Positions 1-10,758 of a stretch of 64,000 nt of DNA are shown here, piece after piece. The DNA is from Anadara kagoshimensis (taxonomy: Eukaryota; Mollusca; Bivalvia; Arcoida; Arcidae). Below the pieces are notes generated by a model. It worked only from the letters and a program-made list of their open reading frames with translations, ran no database searches and had not been told where the DNA came from. The DNA is taken from NCBI GenBank assembly GCA_021292105.1, contig CM037871.1, positions 14,828,460-14,892,459 on the forward strand, read 5' to 3'. Positions within the stretch are counted from its first letter, which is position 1. Each line of letters begins with the position of its first letter. A program made the position numbers and the translations under genes.

Positions 1-225
1 TTAAATTTTCGATAGATCTGTACTATAACTACGTGTATCGATATTTGATCGATTTTTTATGACATTCGTCTGATCTTAAGTATTTTATTTTCTTGCAATA
101 ATATTTACTCATCAAGATGTTTAAGTTTGATTAGGATACCCGCAGTAGAGCACAGATCTGTCGAAAGTTTAACACTAAGCTAACGAAAAGGAGTCGAAGC
201 TAGAGGTCCATAAGCTACGAGGAGA

Positions 226-411
226 TACAGTCCAACCTGCCTTAAAGGTCACCTCTATATAACGGCCTCCTGCTTATAAAGGCCACTAAAATTGTATCCC
301 AAATGTTCTTTATTCATATTATTTGAACTTGTATATAAAGACCACCTGTCTATAAAGACCACTTTTGCTGGTTGCCTTAGGTGACCTTATTAGACAGGTT
401 TGACTGTACAT
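226..411. mobile_element. MITE with CAGTCAAACCTG-type inverted ends
   Basis: The left end reads CAGTCCAACCTGCCTTAAAG and the right end TTATTAGACAGGTTTGACTG, an imperfect inverted repeat of roughly 28 bp. The interior repeats phrases such as TATAAAGACCACC. Related ends occur at 5486-5935 and 28703-28883. The copy sits inside the MITE-A copy at 147-905. No coding capacity. Confidence 0.5.
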
Positions 412-474
412 GTGTACAGTACAGGCATGTAGAAATTAAGCACTTGAGCTTACGAATCAGTGCCAAATTCGGTT

Positions 475-743
475 GCCGAGGTACCGGCCTGTGGACAGCC
501 TTAAGCTGCCGAGGTACCGGCCTGTGGACAGCCTTAAGCTGCCGAGTACCGGCCTGTGGACAGCCTTAAGCTGCCGAGGTACCGGCCTGTGGACAGCCTT
601 AAGCTGCCGAGGTACCGGCCTGTGGACAGCCTTAAGCTGCCGAGGTACCGGCCTGTGGACAGCCTTAAGCTGCCGAGGTACCGGCCTGTGGACAGCCTTA
701 AGCTGCCGAGGTACCGGCCTGTGGACAGCCTTAAGCTGCCGAG
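475..743. repeat. 33-bp GC-rich minisatellite, 8 copies
   Basis: Eight head-to-tail copies of a 33-bp unit built of GCCGAGGTACCGG, CCTGTGGACAG and CCTTAAGCT; the third copy is one base short. A single-copy relative (CTGTGGACAGCGTAAAGCT) is present inside the MITE-A copy at 27366, so the unit is ordinary MITE-A interior that was amplified. Because 33 is a multiple of three, frames stay open across it, but nothing suggests coding. Confidence 0.9.
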
Positions 744-1454
744 GGTCCGAGATAAGCAGCAGATTCGGAATTAATTTGGTAATAAAGTGTTAAACTTTCG
801 ACACGTCTGTACTGTAAACAGTTGCGGAGATATAACAAGCCAAGATAAGCTTTCGACGCGGCATTAATACTTTAGCCTAGCTTTAAACTTTCGACAGGTC
901 TGTATGTTTGGTCACATAATTTTATAACATGTTAGAAAATTGGGTGTTTAGTTACTTAGTTATGGTGTGTGAATGACTGGAAGAGTCCCTGTGGTGATAC
1001 AAACAATCTCCATTTATATTAATAACAATCTTGGTTACATTTAGATATACTCTGACAAACCAGCTTGGTATGTGCAAGTTAGTTATTAATACCGGGAATT
1101 GGCAGTTTTACACATATTCCTGACACCGGGTTTCAAACTTTTATACCGAGATGATCAGTTATGGGGTCATGGAAGATACCGAAGTACCCTCAAAAAACCC
1201 ACCGACCTTCGACAAATGAACTGACAAACTTTCTGACACTAGTATCTGTCACATGCGGGATTATAGACAGGCACTGTGATCCATAACCCTTTTTGTAAAT
1301 GGAGAGAGTCAGAACCTTAGTTAGACGAGGATATCAAAATATGAAAATATTGAAGAGCCTCCTCACAATGACTACTCTCGTCGGTAACGAAATTCTGAAT
1401 CGACCACCATGAATGGTTGAGTAGATTGATTGAATGCGACTTTATGTGCAGTCA

Positions 1455-1650
1455 AGATGTCATCATCAAGTTCTTCTATATCGATACGTCACCAGCTGTT
1501 AGTAAAATGTTTGGCGTGCGCTATGGACAATATGCAGTTATATGCGCGTCCCAATCCTATCATGACACGGGCCATCAGGTTTTTAGGCCTCTACTGAAGA
1601 ACAAGCTTAAGAATAAGATGATAAAGAAGGAATGTCAGTCAAAACCTGGT
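1455..1650 (-). repeat. Degenerate SINE-1 fragment
   Basis: Contains recognisable body words of SINE-1 in reverse orientation: TATATCGATACGTCACCAGC, then a stretch ending in ATGACACGGGCC. The tRNA head is missing. It lies directly next to a better copy at 1668-1985. Confidence 0.5.
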
Positions 1651-1667
1651 ACTGAAACGTCAAGATT

Positions 1668-1985
1668 TATTGGTTGAATAAAGTTCTAAGTCCCATTCAA
1701 GAATATTTCACTTATATCGAGACGTCACAAGCTATCGGTGAAGTGGTAGAATATTTGACTTTTGCAGAGCGCTCAGTTCAATGTGCTGGGAAGGTTCTTT
1801 TACGTGACACGGGGGTGGGGTGGGTTTTAAGTCCTCTTACGAAGGACACCATGACTTTCTTTTCTTAGATGCCGAGCGCTTGGCAAAAAACAACAGTTAC
1901 TACCTATTATAAAGTCTTGGTCAAACCCGTCTGGGGATTGAATCACCAACCTCCTAGATACAGAGCGAACACTGACACATCGAGA
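1668..1985 (-). repeat. SINE-1 copy (tRNA-derived), reverse orientation
   Basis: The body starts TTCACTTATATCGAGACGTC and runs through GTGACACGG, GCCGAGCGCTTGGC and GGTCAAACCCG to a decayed tRNA head. Several indels mark it as old. Confidence 0.65.
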
Positions 1986-2632
1986 GACGGTTGAATTCCC
2001 ATATCAGAAACGCAAATACTAACTACAGATTGCGTATTAACCAAACACTAAAGACGATGCTTATGTGCTTTCAACGCGTCAGCCGATGTCAATATATACA
2101 TGCATTTAGGCTTTTGGCTGTTTGCATGTGCGATGTTATAAACTACTTTCTTGGACAATTCTGTGGGTACGTTTCAGTCAAGCTTATTACCCCCGCCCCT
2201 CCCTTCCGCAAACGAAGTCTATGGGAATATTTAGTGATCATCCTGCGGAGCTAGAAATCAATAGCTCGTGTTAAATGTGAGATACAAAACACTTGTGGAA
2301 ATGTCAAGTATGTGGTAGGCAATCAACCTCTGTATAAAGTATTTGAAAAAATCGAAATACATGCATGTTTAAATGGCATGATTCCACCATTTATCGTTTT
2401 AAAAAAAAACGTAACTCTAGGACAAAATAAAGGAGCTACAATTGCAGAAATATGGTCTAGCTTGCTATAGTCTGAGTAATATATCTCGCTAATAGGTTGA
2501 AGAATTCTCATCTGACAATGTAACTAACTGCAACAGATAGTCCCACTACCACAGTACCTAAGAGTTGATAGGAGTTATCCCTCTTTATTTAAAAAAATTG
2601 TCTATATATACCTGACAGTTTGTGTGTCTTTA

Positions 2633-2897
2633 GGTTGAGTAATGGTGTTTTGCATCCCTGTCCAAAAAATCACTTATATTAAGACGTCGGCAGCTATAGT
2701 CGAAGGGGCAGAAGTTTGGCCTGTATGTTGCGCTTATGACATTACACAGCAGGATTCTTTATCATGCCACGCCTACCGTGACATGGGCCTCGTTTATTTT
2801 AAGTTCCCATCCGAAAGACACGTGACTTTTATTCCGTAATGCCGAATGCTTGGCGAAAGAACAGTCACTCCCCACTCTCAAGTATTGGGTCAGACAC
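2633..2897 (-). repeat. SINE-1 copy, truncated in the tRNA head
   Basis: Starts GGTTGAGTAATGGTGTTTTG, the reverse of the usual 3' end, and runs to GGGTCAGACAC, where the tRNA-like head would begin. The break could be a truncation or an overlapping insertion. Confidence 0.65.
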
Positions 2898-3017
2898 TGA
2901 TTTTCTCTATATAAAAAAGAAATCAAGATAATTTTAAAGTGCAATAAAATCAGTTTATTTCTGGTGCATTGAGTTCAGAATATTGTCAAATATGATAAAA
3001 TAGCAAAATATATCATT

Positions 3018-3285
3018 GCTTGGTCGATAAAATAATAAATTGAAAAAAAAAATACCTGACTCCAAGCGCCTGTGGTATTTAACGCTTGCGATACAGTAAG
3101 CTGGCACATATTTCATGTCTACTTAGTGGAAATAAAGGGATCTTTACCGCAGAAAAAAAGCCACAAACTGTCATTTGACATTACAGAGTTATTTCGCTTT
3201 ATTCATATAACCACTGCGGTATGCTTGCGATAAAATAATAAACTGAAAAAAACCTGACCCTAAGCGCCTGTGTTAAATACATGCA
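3018..3285. repeat. Direct repeat of ~55 bp, spacing ~207 bp
   Basis: GATAAAATAATAAAYTGAAA followed by ACCTGACYCYAAGCGCCTGTG occurs near 3026 and again near 3229. The intervening part also contains CCACTGCGGTATGCTTGCG. No gene or known element recognised; from 2.9 to 4.0 kb nothing else stands out. Confidence 0.5.
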
Positions 3286-4043
3286 TAACCACCAACCTCA
3301 ACTTATTTGTTTCTGATTTTCAGTCTTGTAGAAATCTCGTTCGAAATTTATATCCAAAAAACGTATGAAGTGCGGAATCGACAAGGGAATTTAATATGTA
3401 GTTGTTATTTTAGCATTGTAATTATTTTCCGTTTTACGATTAAAAACATCAATGGAGTCAGCTAAAAAGATCTACATGTATAAATTGGTTATCAAAGTGA
3501 AATACTGTAGTTTAAATTTTCTTTTATTTACTCTAAGATACATGCATTGTTGTTTTGTGCAATACATATATTAACTCATAACAAATATAATTTTCTCAGC
3601 AAAAGTACAAAAAAACGAGAAAACATAAATACATGAAATATTAAAATAAATTGGGCAAATAAGGGGTAGAATATAGACGAAAAATGTATCATGAATCCTT
3701 TCTCTTGATAAATCGTTTACAATCAAATCGTTAAAATATGAGACAAAGAAAAACAGTTTAATAAGAGAATCTGTGCTCCAAAAGTTGAATGAATGGGAAT
3801 AATAGTTATAGTTAACAATGCGCCATGCATGTGTATGGACTCCGGGAAACGAGCGTCTTTAATTTGCGTGCAGCTGCATGAAAACCAAATACATGCACAT
3901 GAATAAACAATCATTAAAATAGAAATGACATAAAAACAATAAGAGTAAATGGTTTAAACTTATATAATTAAGTGCAAAGCATAAACCAATCTTTTTTATA
4001 TCGTATATTTTTGGGAGATATACCAAAGAAAATGTTGAGGATT

Positions 4044-4044
<1 letters not shown>

Positions 4045-4094
<50 letters not shown>

Positions 4095-4145
4095 CAAATT
4101 TTAAATCTTTCATAAAAAAACGTCATTAACAAGCAAGTAACAATA

Positions 4146-4190
<45 letters not shown>

Positions 4191-4280
4191 CAAGCAAGTA
4201 AAAATCTCTCGCTGTGAGTGCGCAAGATGTGCGTGTGTGTGTGTGTGTGTGTTGTATGTGTGTGTGTGTGTGTGTATATA
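4045..4280. repeat. Microsatellite cluster: two (CT)n tracts and a (GT)n tract
   Basis: (CT)n at about 4046-4094 and 4148-4187, then (GT)n at about 4231-4275 ending in TATATATC. The Arg/Glu-repeating minus-strand frames over the CT tracts are artefacts. Confidence 0.95.
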
Positions 4281-4889
4281 TCATATAGTTAGCAAGGTAA
4301 ACTAAAAACTATCATATCAATATTCAAAATGACCCTATACCTGATATATGAGTAATATCTATAACTTGTCATTTATGACACCTATACAAAAAATAACAGC
4401 ATCAAAGTATTACCAAAACAAAACTGGTAATCCCGAACACAGGAACATCATGATGAGGTACTTATGAAACCAAAATACAAACATAAAAAGTATATATTTA
4501 TATTAAGTTTATTTATAATGAATTCTGGAGTTTAATCCGGTATTATAATATTTTCGTGTCGTGTTTTGTAGTGCGTGTCAGTGACGCAAGTCTCTCGTGA
4601 TTCAAGATCACAGCTAAATTAATTTTCTTTTTTAATTTCATTATTTAAAAATTGAAACTAAATTTTCAAGGCAATAAAAACATTTTAATCCCGCCTTTGT
4701 GATATGTCCCTGACTTATCAAGTGAAAGTCACGTGATATTTTTGTGTCCAATACGCACGTATAGGTGCGATGTCGGTAACTCCTTTGAAAATTGTACAAT
4801 ATTTTTTTAAATAAAGTTTCAAAATGAGTGACAATTGTGTCACAATGTAGAACGTTTGATTTTCCAAAATAAATTTCTTATTCAAAATT

Positions 4890-5190
4890 GAGTTGTGTAG
4901 TGGTGTTTAACGTCCTAGAAAAGGATATTTCACTTATATCAAGACGGCGCCAGCTGAAGACGAATGTGTACAAATTTTGCCTGTGCGTTGCACTGCAGGG
5001 TTCTTTATCGTGCCAAGCCTACCAAGACACGGGACCTCTCATATTTTGAATCCCCATTTGAAAGATTCGTGACTTTCATTTCGTAATGTTGAGTGCTTGG
5101 CGAAAGAACAGTCAGTATCCACTTTCAAGTCTTGGGTCAGACCCGGTAGGGGTTCAAACTCATGATCTTCTTCTTACTGAGCCAGCAATG
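4890..5190 (-). repeat. SINE-1 copy, reverse orientation
   Basis: Nearly full length: GTTGTGTAGTGGTGTTTAACG (3' tail, reversed), CACTTATATCAAGACGGCGC, a body ending GAGTGCTTGGCGAAAGAACA, then GGGTCAGACCCGGTAGGGG of the tRNA-like B-box region. Confidence 0.75.
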
Positions 5191-5304
5191 TGTAACTTTA
5201 GCTACATGTATATGTAGGTGTCACAGTGGTATTATTCAAAATTGATAGAACTTTATTAACAAAACACGTAAAACCATTCGCAATGAGCATAATGAAATTA
5301 TTTT

Positions 5305-5330
5305 TTTCTAACGCAGAATGCTTGACAAAT

Positions 5331-5364
<34 letters not shown>

Positions 5365-5470
5365 AAAAAAAAAAAAAAAAAAAAAACAGGCAATACTTTC
5401 TTCAAGTCTTGGTCAGACCCGGCCGATGTTCAACCTTCACCTCCAACATATAAAGCGAACACTCTAACAA
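5305..5470 (-). repeat. SINE-1 5' part interrupted by a long poly(A)
   Basis: AATGCTTGACAAA is followed by about 50 A residues (with one C), then TCAAGTCTTGGTCAGACCCGG and a decayed tRNA head. The poly(A) replaces the usual CGAAAGAACAGTCAC segment. Confidence 0.6.
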
Positions 5471-5485
5471 TTGATATACTGTAGT

Positions 5486-5935
5486 GGCATACAATCAAAC
5501 TTGTCTTATGTGCATTCGCTTTATAAGAACCACTTGCTCATAAACGTCAGAAACTACCCACCTACCTATCCTCTTCATCGCGGTGGGGCATACTTTCAAC
5601 ACAAGACTTCGCCACTGAGCTCTAATCTTTGCTTTGGGCTCTGCATTTCCCCATGCTAGGCTCAGGTCTTTTAGTTCTGCTTTAAACTGATCTGCGCCAG
5701 GTTGTTTTTGGTATGCCTCGTGGTCTTTTTCCCCGGTGGTGTCCATCTAAGGGCAGCTTTGGTGATGTTATTACTTTCTGCCATTCTAAATACAAGTCCT
5801 GCCATCTGTATCTGAACCAATTTATCGAAATTGCTCTTTATTATTGTCATTTGAACCTCCATACAGGAGTTACCTGCCCAAAAATGTCTCTTTAACTTGT
5901 TCATGGATGACCTTTATAAACAGGTTTGCCTTAAC
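5486..5935. mobile_element. MITE with CAATCAAACTTG/CAGGTTTG ends enclosing the LINE relic
   Basis: The left end (ACAATCAAACTTGTCTTA with TTATAAGAACCAC) and right end (GACCTTTATAAACAGGTTTG) match the ends of the MITE at 226-411. The LINE tail lies between them, so either the LINE piece inserted into the MITE or two MITE ends flank it by chance. Confidence 0.4.
5495..5904 (-). pseudogene. Relic of the C-terminal end of a LINE reverse transcriptase protein
   Basis: Two minus-strand frames together read like the tail of a non-LTR retrotransposon polyprotein. The first (5904 down to about 5700) contains GLVFRM followed by NNITKAALRWTPPGKK. After a frameshift the second (from about 5720 down to 5540) gives AELKDLSLAWGNAEPKAK, then QWRSLV and CPT. 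The order W/GH-x-LRM, A-L-x-W-x-P-x-G-K, then W-RSLV-x-x-x-CPT is typical of LINE proteins after the RT domain, as I know the family. The RT catalytic part is absent and the frame is broken. It sits between the ends of a MITE with CAATCAAACTTG / CAGGTTTG termini. Confidence 0.6.
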
Positions 5936-6243
5936 ATGAACCTAGAGAAAGCCCATTGACCTTCCAAAATCGAACTGACTTACCGAATTTCGATGATTTA
6001 TGATGGGTTCGTTGGTACATTGTTGTAGGTGGACAAACTCCCAGTATCTAAATATACTATAGATAAACACAAATCTCATAAACCATATCATCTCGATATT
6101 TATTTACTTTTGACATTATTACATTAATCTATTACAATTACCTACAAAAGACGAAATAAATTGGATTTTGATAAAGTTAAAATTGGCACCATATTATCGA
6201 GTCGCAATATGTTTGTACTTTTGGCACTAGTATTCTGACAGTT

Positions 6244-7007
6244 GTACAGTACCTGTCGAAAGTTTAACGCTGAGCTAACGAAAAAGAGTAGAAGTTCAGC
6301 TGCCGAGAAACCTTCATTAGGGAAACTAGTGACTGAAAAACTGCCAAGAGAGAGAGAGAGAGAGAGAGAAGCTGCCGAGATATCGTCAACGTCCATTTCT
6401 TCATCGCACTTGACCACTGCGGTAGCTCAGTTGGTAGAGTGCTCGCTCCATAAGTGGGAGGTCGTGAGTTCAATCCCCGGCCGGGTCTGACCCAAGACTT
6501 GAAAGTGGACATTAACTGTTCTTTCGCTAAGCACTCGGCATTACAAAATAAAAGTCATGGCTCTTTCGGATGGGAACTTAAAATGAACGAGGTCTCATGT
6601 CACGGTGGGCTTGGCACGCTAAAGAACTCTGCTGTATATATAATGCCATCAGCGCAACGGACAGGCAAAATTTCTGCACCCTTCGCCTATAGCTGTCGAC
6701 GTCTCGATATAAGTGAAATATTCTTGATTGGGACGTCAAACACCATTACTCAACTCAACTGACCTCTTCATCGCACTCTCTATAAAGTGAGGCATTTGGG
6801 TACAATAGCGGCGCAAAAGGATTAAGGGTTTTTAAACAGTTGGTGGCGGAAATGATTTACTGGCGCAAAAAGGTTGTGGCGGTAAAAGACGCTAAAATGG
6901 CGCAAACGGGTTTCACTCACCCGTAAACAAGAAACCGAGGAGCCGATGTGGCACAATTTCGTTAGTTAGTCTAGATCTTATGTTAAACTTTTGACAAGTC
7001 TGTATTG
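6244..7007. mobile_element. MITE-A copy 2, carrying a SINE-1 insertion
   Basis: Left end GTACAGTACCTGTCGAAAG at 6244; right end GTTAAACTTTTGACAAGTC near 6983-7007. The SINE at 6411-6764 accounts for about half of the excess length. A short (AG)n tract lies at 6351-6368. Confidence 0.7.
6411..6764 (+). mobile_element. SINE-1, full length with a perfect 13-bp target duplication
   Basis: The tRNA-like head has an A box (TAGCTCAGTTGG, 6423-6434) and a B box (GTTCAATCC, about 6468). The body includes GACCCAAGACTTGAAAGTGG, CACTCGGCATTAC and CGACGTCTCGATATAAGTG. The 3' tail includes GGACGTCAAACACCATTACT and ends in CAACTCAACT. TCTTCATCGCACT is present at both 6398-6410 and 6765-6777, the signature of LINE-mediated retroposition. 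This is the best reference copy of the family in the window. Confidence 0.9.
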
Positions 7008-7287
7008 TTTACTTAAAACGGAGTAAATAAGAGTCTGATAAAGCTAAATAAAGTTAACTGCTCTTGAGAATTGCTTAGGTGTACGCCGTTATATCAAAAT
7101 ATACACACGGAACTAATCGAACAATGAAAGTTTCCATCGAGTTCAATTTCGGACATTTCGGAAATAAATCACGCCGACGAAAACAAGGCAATTGAGTACG
7201 ATGTGTAAGCTTTCCGATCAATTTGGTATTTTAGTATTCTGAATCTAGATCGTACACTGCTATGGCAAACTTTATGTTTAGAAACCT

Positions 7288-7400
7288 CTAAATTGAACCA
7301 ATTAAAGTTTAGAATCCGAGCTGAATTGAACCAATTAAAGTTTAGAATCTGAGCTAAATTGAACCAATTAAAGTTTAGAATCTGAGCTAAATTGAACCAC
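7288..7400. repeat. 33-bp tandem repeat, ~3.4 copies
   Basis: Unit AAATTGAACCAATTAAAG + TTTAGAATCTGAGCT repeated three times plus a partial copy, with one or two substitutions between copies. Unrelated to the GC-rich 33-bp unit at 475-743. From here to about 9.1 kb I see no gene or element that I can name. Confidence 0.85.
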
Positions 7401-9103
7401 ACCACTAGATATCCCCTTTTGTTTAATACTCAGTGCCAGTAAAACAAAAACAAGGGTAAATGCGATATATGTAGTATTGAACAGAATAGGGTATGATGTT
7501 TTAAATCCACAGCGTCCTATTCTAGAATCTTTGACATATATTAGAGAGTTTTATGATCAGATGATGACAATCTGACGTCATGAAGCAACGTCGATGACGT
7601 AAGCAAATCATCTGGAAATCTGTGTCCGAGTTAAATTGTCTTTTATAGTTACAGTTTGATGGCAACGGCTTAAAGATTTTGTCATAATAACCACCACAAC
7701 TTTTGGCGGGTGAAACTAAATTTTTAAAGTCTTGAAACTACATCACGGTTCTCCCTGCAAGAAAATGCTATACCACCCAACTCCCGGTAGAGCGTACATA
7801 ATAAGGTTCGCCGCTGAATCTCATGATACGCTCTAACGTTTTTGCGAAACAAGTCTTTCCAATGGATATGGAATCGCATAAGATATTGACGTTTTCCTGT
7901 AAGAAAACGAAGTTATTTCGGATGTTTGAGACGTTAACGTTTTCCAAGATTTCCTGCACACAAAAGTTAAGAGGTATAGATCACGTAAATGTAATACAGC
8001 GGCGAACGCGATTAACATGAAAATTGGCTGGAAATACTTGTCTGATGGTGTAGGTACTTTCCATAGATAGTCCGAGGTATCAAAAGGAATGACGAGAATG
8101 GACTATTCTCCAGTCCTAACTAGAAAGAGTGGGATTAAGTATTAGACTTTACGTCCCAGTCAAGATGATTTCGCTTATTATACTGAATAAATCAGTTCAA
8201 AGAATATAGAGGAAGCTGAATGCCCGTCTCACACTAGGATCTGTACATCTTCCTAATATAGTCGACTGGAACTGCGATGCGTAAGGGAGCGCTTTAGAAC
8301 ACTCGTCCCCCATTAGCAAGGACACGGTAGAATTGATATTTTTTTCAAAACGCAGTTGTCTTTTCTGATTATTTTACATAGATATATAAAGGTAAAATGT
8401 ACAATTTTGTATCCTATAACATTATTTCAATCTGACAGACGTCATAAATGTATATTCAGCTTATTATTTTATTCCAAATTAACGAAATTTAAAAAAAAAG
8501 TTTCTTTTTCATTTTGTAAGCTTTCGTAGTTTTGTCGCATTACGGTAATTAATTTAATGTACTTTTACTTACCAAAATGAACTCAAATACTCGGTTTTAA
8601 TTTCCACTTTATTTTGTTTAAAGTGGATACAATATACGTATACAATTCTTTATTAAACGTATTTGATGTACTTTAAAGAAAAAATAAAGCATTGCTGTCA
8701 GCTACATGTATACCACGTCTCTGAAATTGACGAAGGCGTCAACATTATTTTATTTATTTTTGTGTTGTTTTAAATTTTTTTTCCCAATATCATCGTTTGA
8801 TAGTTTTACCATTTGACTGATAAATGCCCTTTAAATGAACCAATCAGTTATTTTAACAATATAATTTGACGTCATACACATCTATGGCATTAAGTGTATT
8901 TGTAAAAATAAGGAGTTAATTATTGCCAAAAATTGTCAAGTGCCAACAGGTTATTTTATTAGTAATAATAATGTTTGCGAAGGTTATTCGTAATGTACTC
9001 TAAAAACATCAATACAATTTCTGATCAATCTGAGAAAAAAGAACGACAAATGCAAGTTTAGCATTCAAAACTTGTCTTCTTAGTTATTATTATTTTTAGA
9101 ACC

Positions 9104-9363
9104 TGGCCCCGGTTTCACAATCATTCCTTAACTAAGATTTCCCTTAACTTAAATTGAGCATATTTTTGTGTTATCTTTTTGGAACTATTGATGAATATTT
9201 TTGTAAAAACTAAATGCAAATGTTTTAATCTTGAGGTGATTTTAAAAATAACACCTTAAGTTCCTGAAAATCTTGAAAATTAACAAAACTATGAAAATTT
9301 GAAATTTTGCAAGATTTAAGTTAAGGGAAATCTTAGCTAAGGAATGATTGTGAAACAGGGGCC
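9104..9363. mobile_element. Foldback MITE with ~50-bp inverted ends
   Basis: Left end GGCCCCGGTTTCACAATCAT then TCCTTAACTAAGATTTCCC; right end is the inverse, AAATCTTAGCTAAGGAATG then ATTGTGAAACAGGGGCC. About 260 bp in all. Degenerate relatives lie at 29000-29263 and about 32300-32520. Confidence 0.8.
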
Positions 9364-9560
9364 TGATTTTAGAACTAGCACATAATCTTGTGAACCACCG
9401 AACTTACAGACATATACATGTACAAAGTATCTAAGCCTCTCGACAGCTTCTACATTACAGACCTGTTGAAAGTTTAACACTTAGCGAACGAAAAACAGTG
9501 TAAGCTCGGTCGCTGAGATATAGATCGTTCATGATCGAAAAGTTGTCGAGAGATAGATAA

Positions 9561-9690
9561 CAGCTGTCATGACCTGATTTTGAAATTTGATTAAAATAAT
9601 GCACTCAAAATCAGTGCATGATTGTCATGTGTTGATTTTGAATGCATTATTTTAATAAAAATTCAAAATCAGCATATGACATGGCTGCAA
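9561..9690. repeat. Imperfect hairpin of ~130 bp
   Basis: GTCATGACCTGATTTTGAA on the left mirrors TTCAAAATCAGCATATGAC on the right, and inner blocks built on TAAAATAATGCA and TGCATTATTTTA pair as well. Confidence 0.6.
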
Positions 9691-9738
9691 AAAAGCTTGT
9701 AAAATGTAGTTAAAGATGGACTGAGATATAAACGGTAC

Positions 9739-10177
9739 TACTGTGCATAAAGGCTATTTTGAACATGGAATATGGTAAATTACATTTTAATAAAGAATTG
9801 CTTGGACAAATTAACAGTGCATATTTATTCATTATTCAGAGACCTAACTAAAAATTATATTTTTGTCAATGCTGCATGTTTTAGTTAACGTCTGTAAATA
9901 GAAAAAATCACATTTGTGACAGAAAATATGTATTCCAGCTAACCATTTGGCCCCTAATCACAAATGAATGTATCTTTTACCTGCGTGATTGAATAAAGAC
10001 AATTCACACCTGGAGGACCAATGAGGTACCTTATAGGAGTATATACTTAACCATTTTGATTTGATTGAAAAAATAGCAAAATTTATGGTATGTACACTCA
10101 CATAGACTGATTTAAAAGAAAACATTTTTTTCTACGTTTTTCCCTTTTCTGTGTTGAAATATAATTGAAAAGTTAAC

Positions 10178-10208
<31 letters not shown>

Positions 10209-10264
10209 GAATTAAAAATTTAATCGCAATATATGCATGTTCAAAATAGCTTTTATGCACAGTA
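9739..10264. mobile_element. 526-bp inverted-repeat element (TACTGTGCATAAA ends)
   Basis: TACTGTGCATAAAGGCTATT on the left is matched in inverse by AATAGCTTTTATGCACAGTA on the right, and the match continues into GAACATG. The interior is AT-rich with a ~29-A run at 10179-10206 and has no reading frame. Confidence 0.65.
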
Positions 10265-10587
10265 ATTAGTTATATAATGTTAAACTTTAGACAGGTGCAT
10301 GATCGATATAAAGGCCTCTTGACAGTCGTGTTTCTACTCTAGATCTTTTTTGTTAGCCTAGTGTTAAACTTTCGACAAGTCTGCACTGTATTACAGATTT
10401 AATATATATAAACTTTTTGCCCTTAAATTGTATATTTTCATAAATATTCGTCACCGTGTCCACTTTTAGTGAATCAACTATTAAAGATATCAATATATTT
10501 ATGAAAATGTTTGTAAGAGATATTAAGTGGTTATATGATAGCCTTGGGACAAATCAAATATTGTGATATCGAACAGCTGGTTAAAAT

Positions 10588-10660
10588 TCATATGACGTCA
10601 TTGTCTAACATAACATAAAATTCATAACATAAAATTCATATGACGTCATTGTCTAACATA
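10588..10660. repeat. 48-bp tandem pair, each with a full TGACGTCA site
   Basis: TCATATGACGTCATTGTC followed by TAACATAACATA occurs twice with a 48-bp period. The palindromic TGACGTCA (CRE/ATF-type) sites are at 10593-10600 and 10641-10648. No promoter context is evident. Confidence 0.7.
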
Positions 10661-10758
10661 ACATATTGGTGCACGTGTACTTGTCTGTTTTTGAGATTAT
10701 ATAAAAAATAGATCGCGGTTCTGAAAATTTTGCTTACCCCAGAGGATACGGTGACAAA

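Larger units (their letters stand above)
147..905. mobile_element. MITE-A copy 1, expanded by a nested MITE and a 33-bp minisatellite
   Basis: MITE-A is the commonest element here. Its left end is AGTACAGACCTGTCGAAAG followed by TTTAACACTAAGCTAACGAA, and its right end is the inverse, finishing CTTTCGACAGGTCTGTACTG. Typical copies are 215-250 bp; interiors carry words such as GCTGCCGAG and TATCTCTCGGCAGC. It has no coding capacity. This copy starts at about 147 and has two right-end matches, near 787-815 and 877-905. It carries a second MITE (226-411) and a tandem array (475-743). A further right-end remnant lies at 1-29. Confidence 0.75.
9455..10391. mobile_element. MITE-A copy 3 with nested elements
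   Basis: Left end CAGACCTGTTGAAAGTTTAA at 9459; right end GTTAAACTTTCGACAAGTC finishing near 10391, with another right-end match near 10278. It encloses a hairpin (9561-9690) and a 526-bp inverted-repeat element (9739-10264). Confidence 0.65.

Noticed and set aside
473-793. Open frames with VDSLKLPRYRP / WTALSCRGTGL repeats
   Set aside because: Same artefact from the 33-bp array; more than one frame is open over the same bases.
3859-4225. Arg/Glu-repeat frames on the minus strand
   Set aside because: Direct translation of (CT)n tracts.
6411-6500. tRNA gene at the head of SINE-1
   Set aside because: The head is followed by the SINE body and flanked by a target duplication; it is a retroposon promoter.
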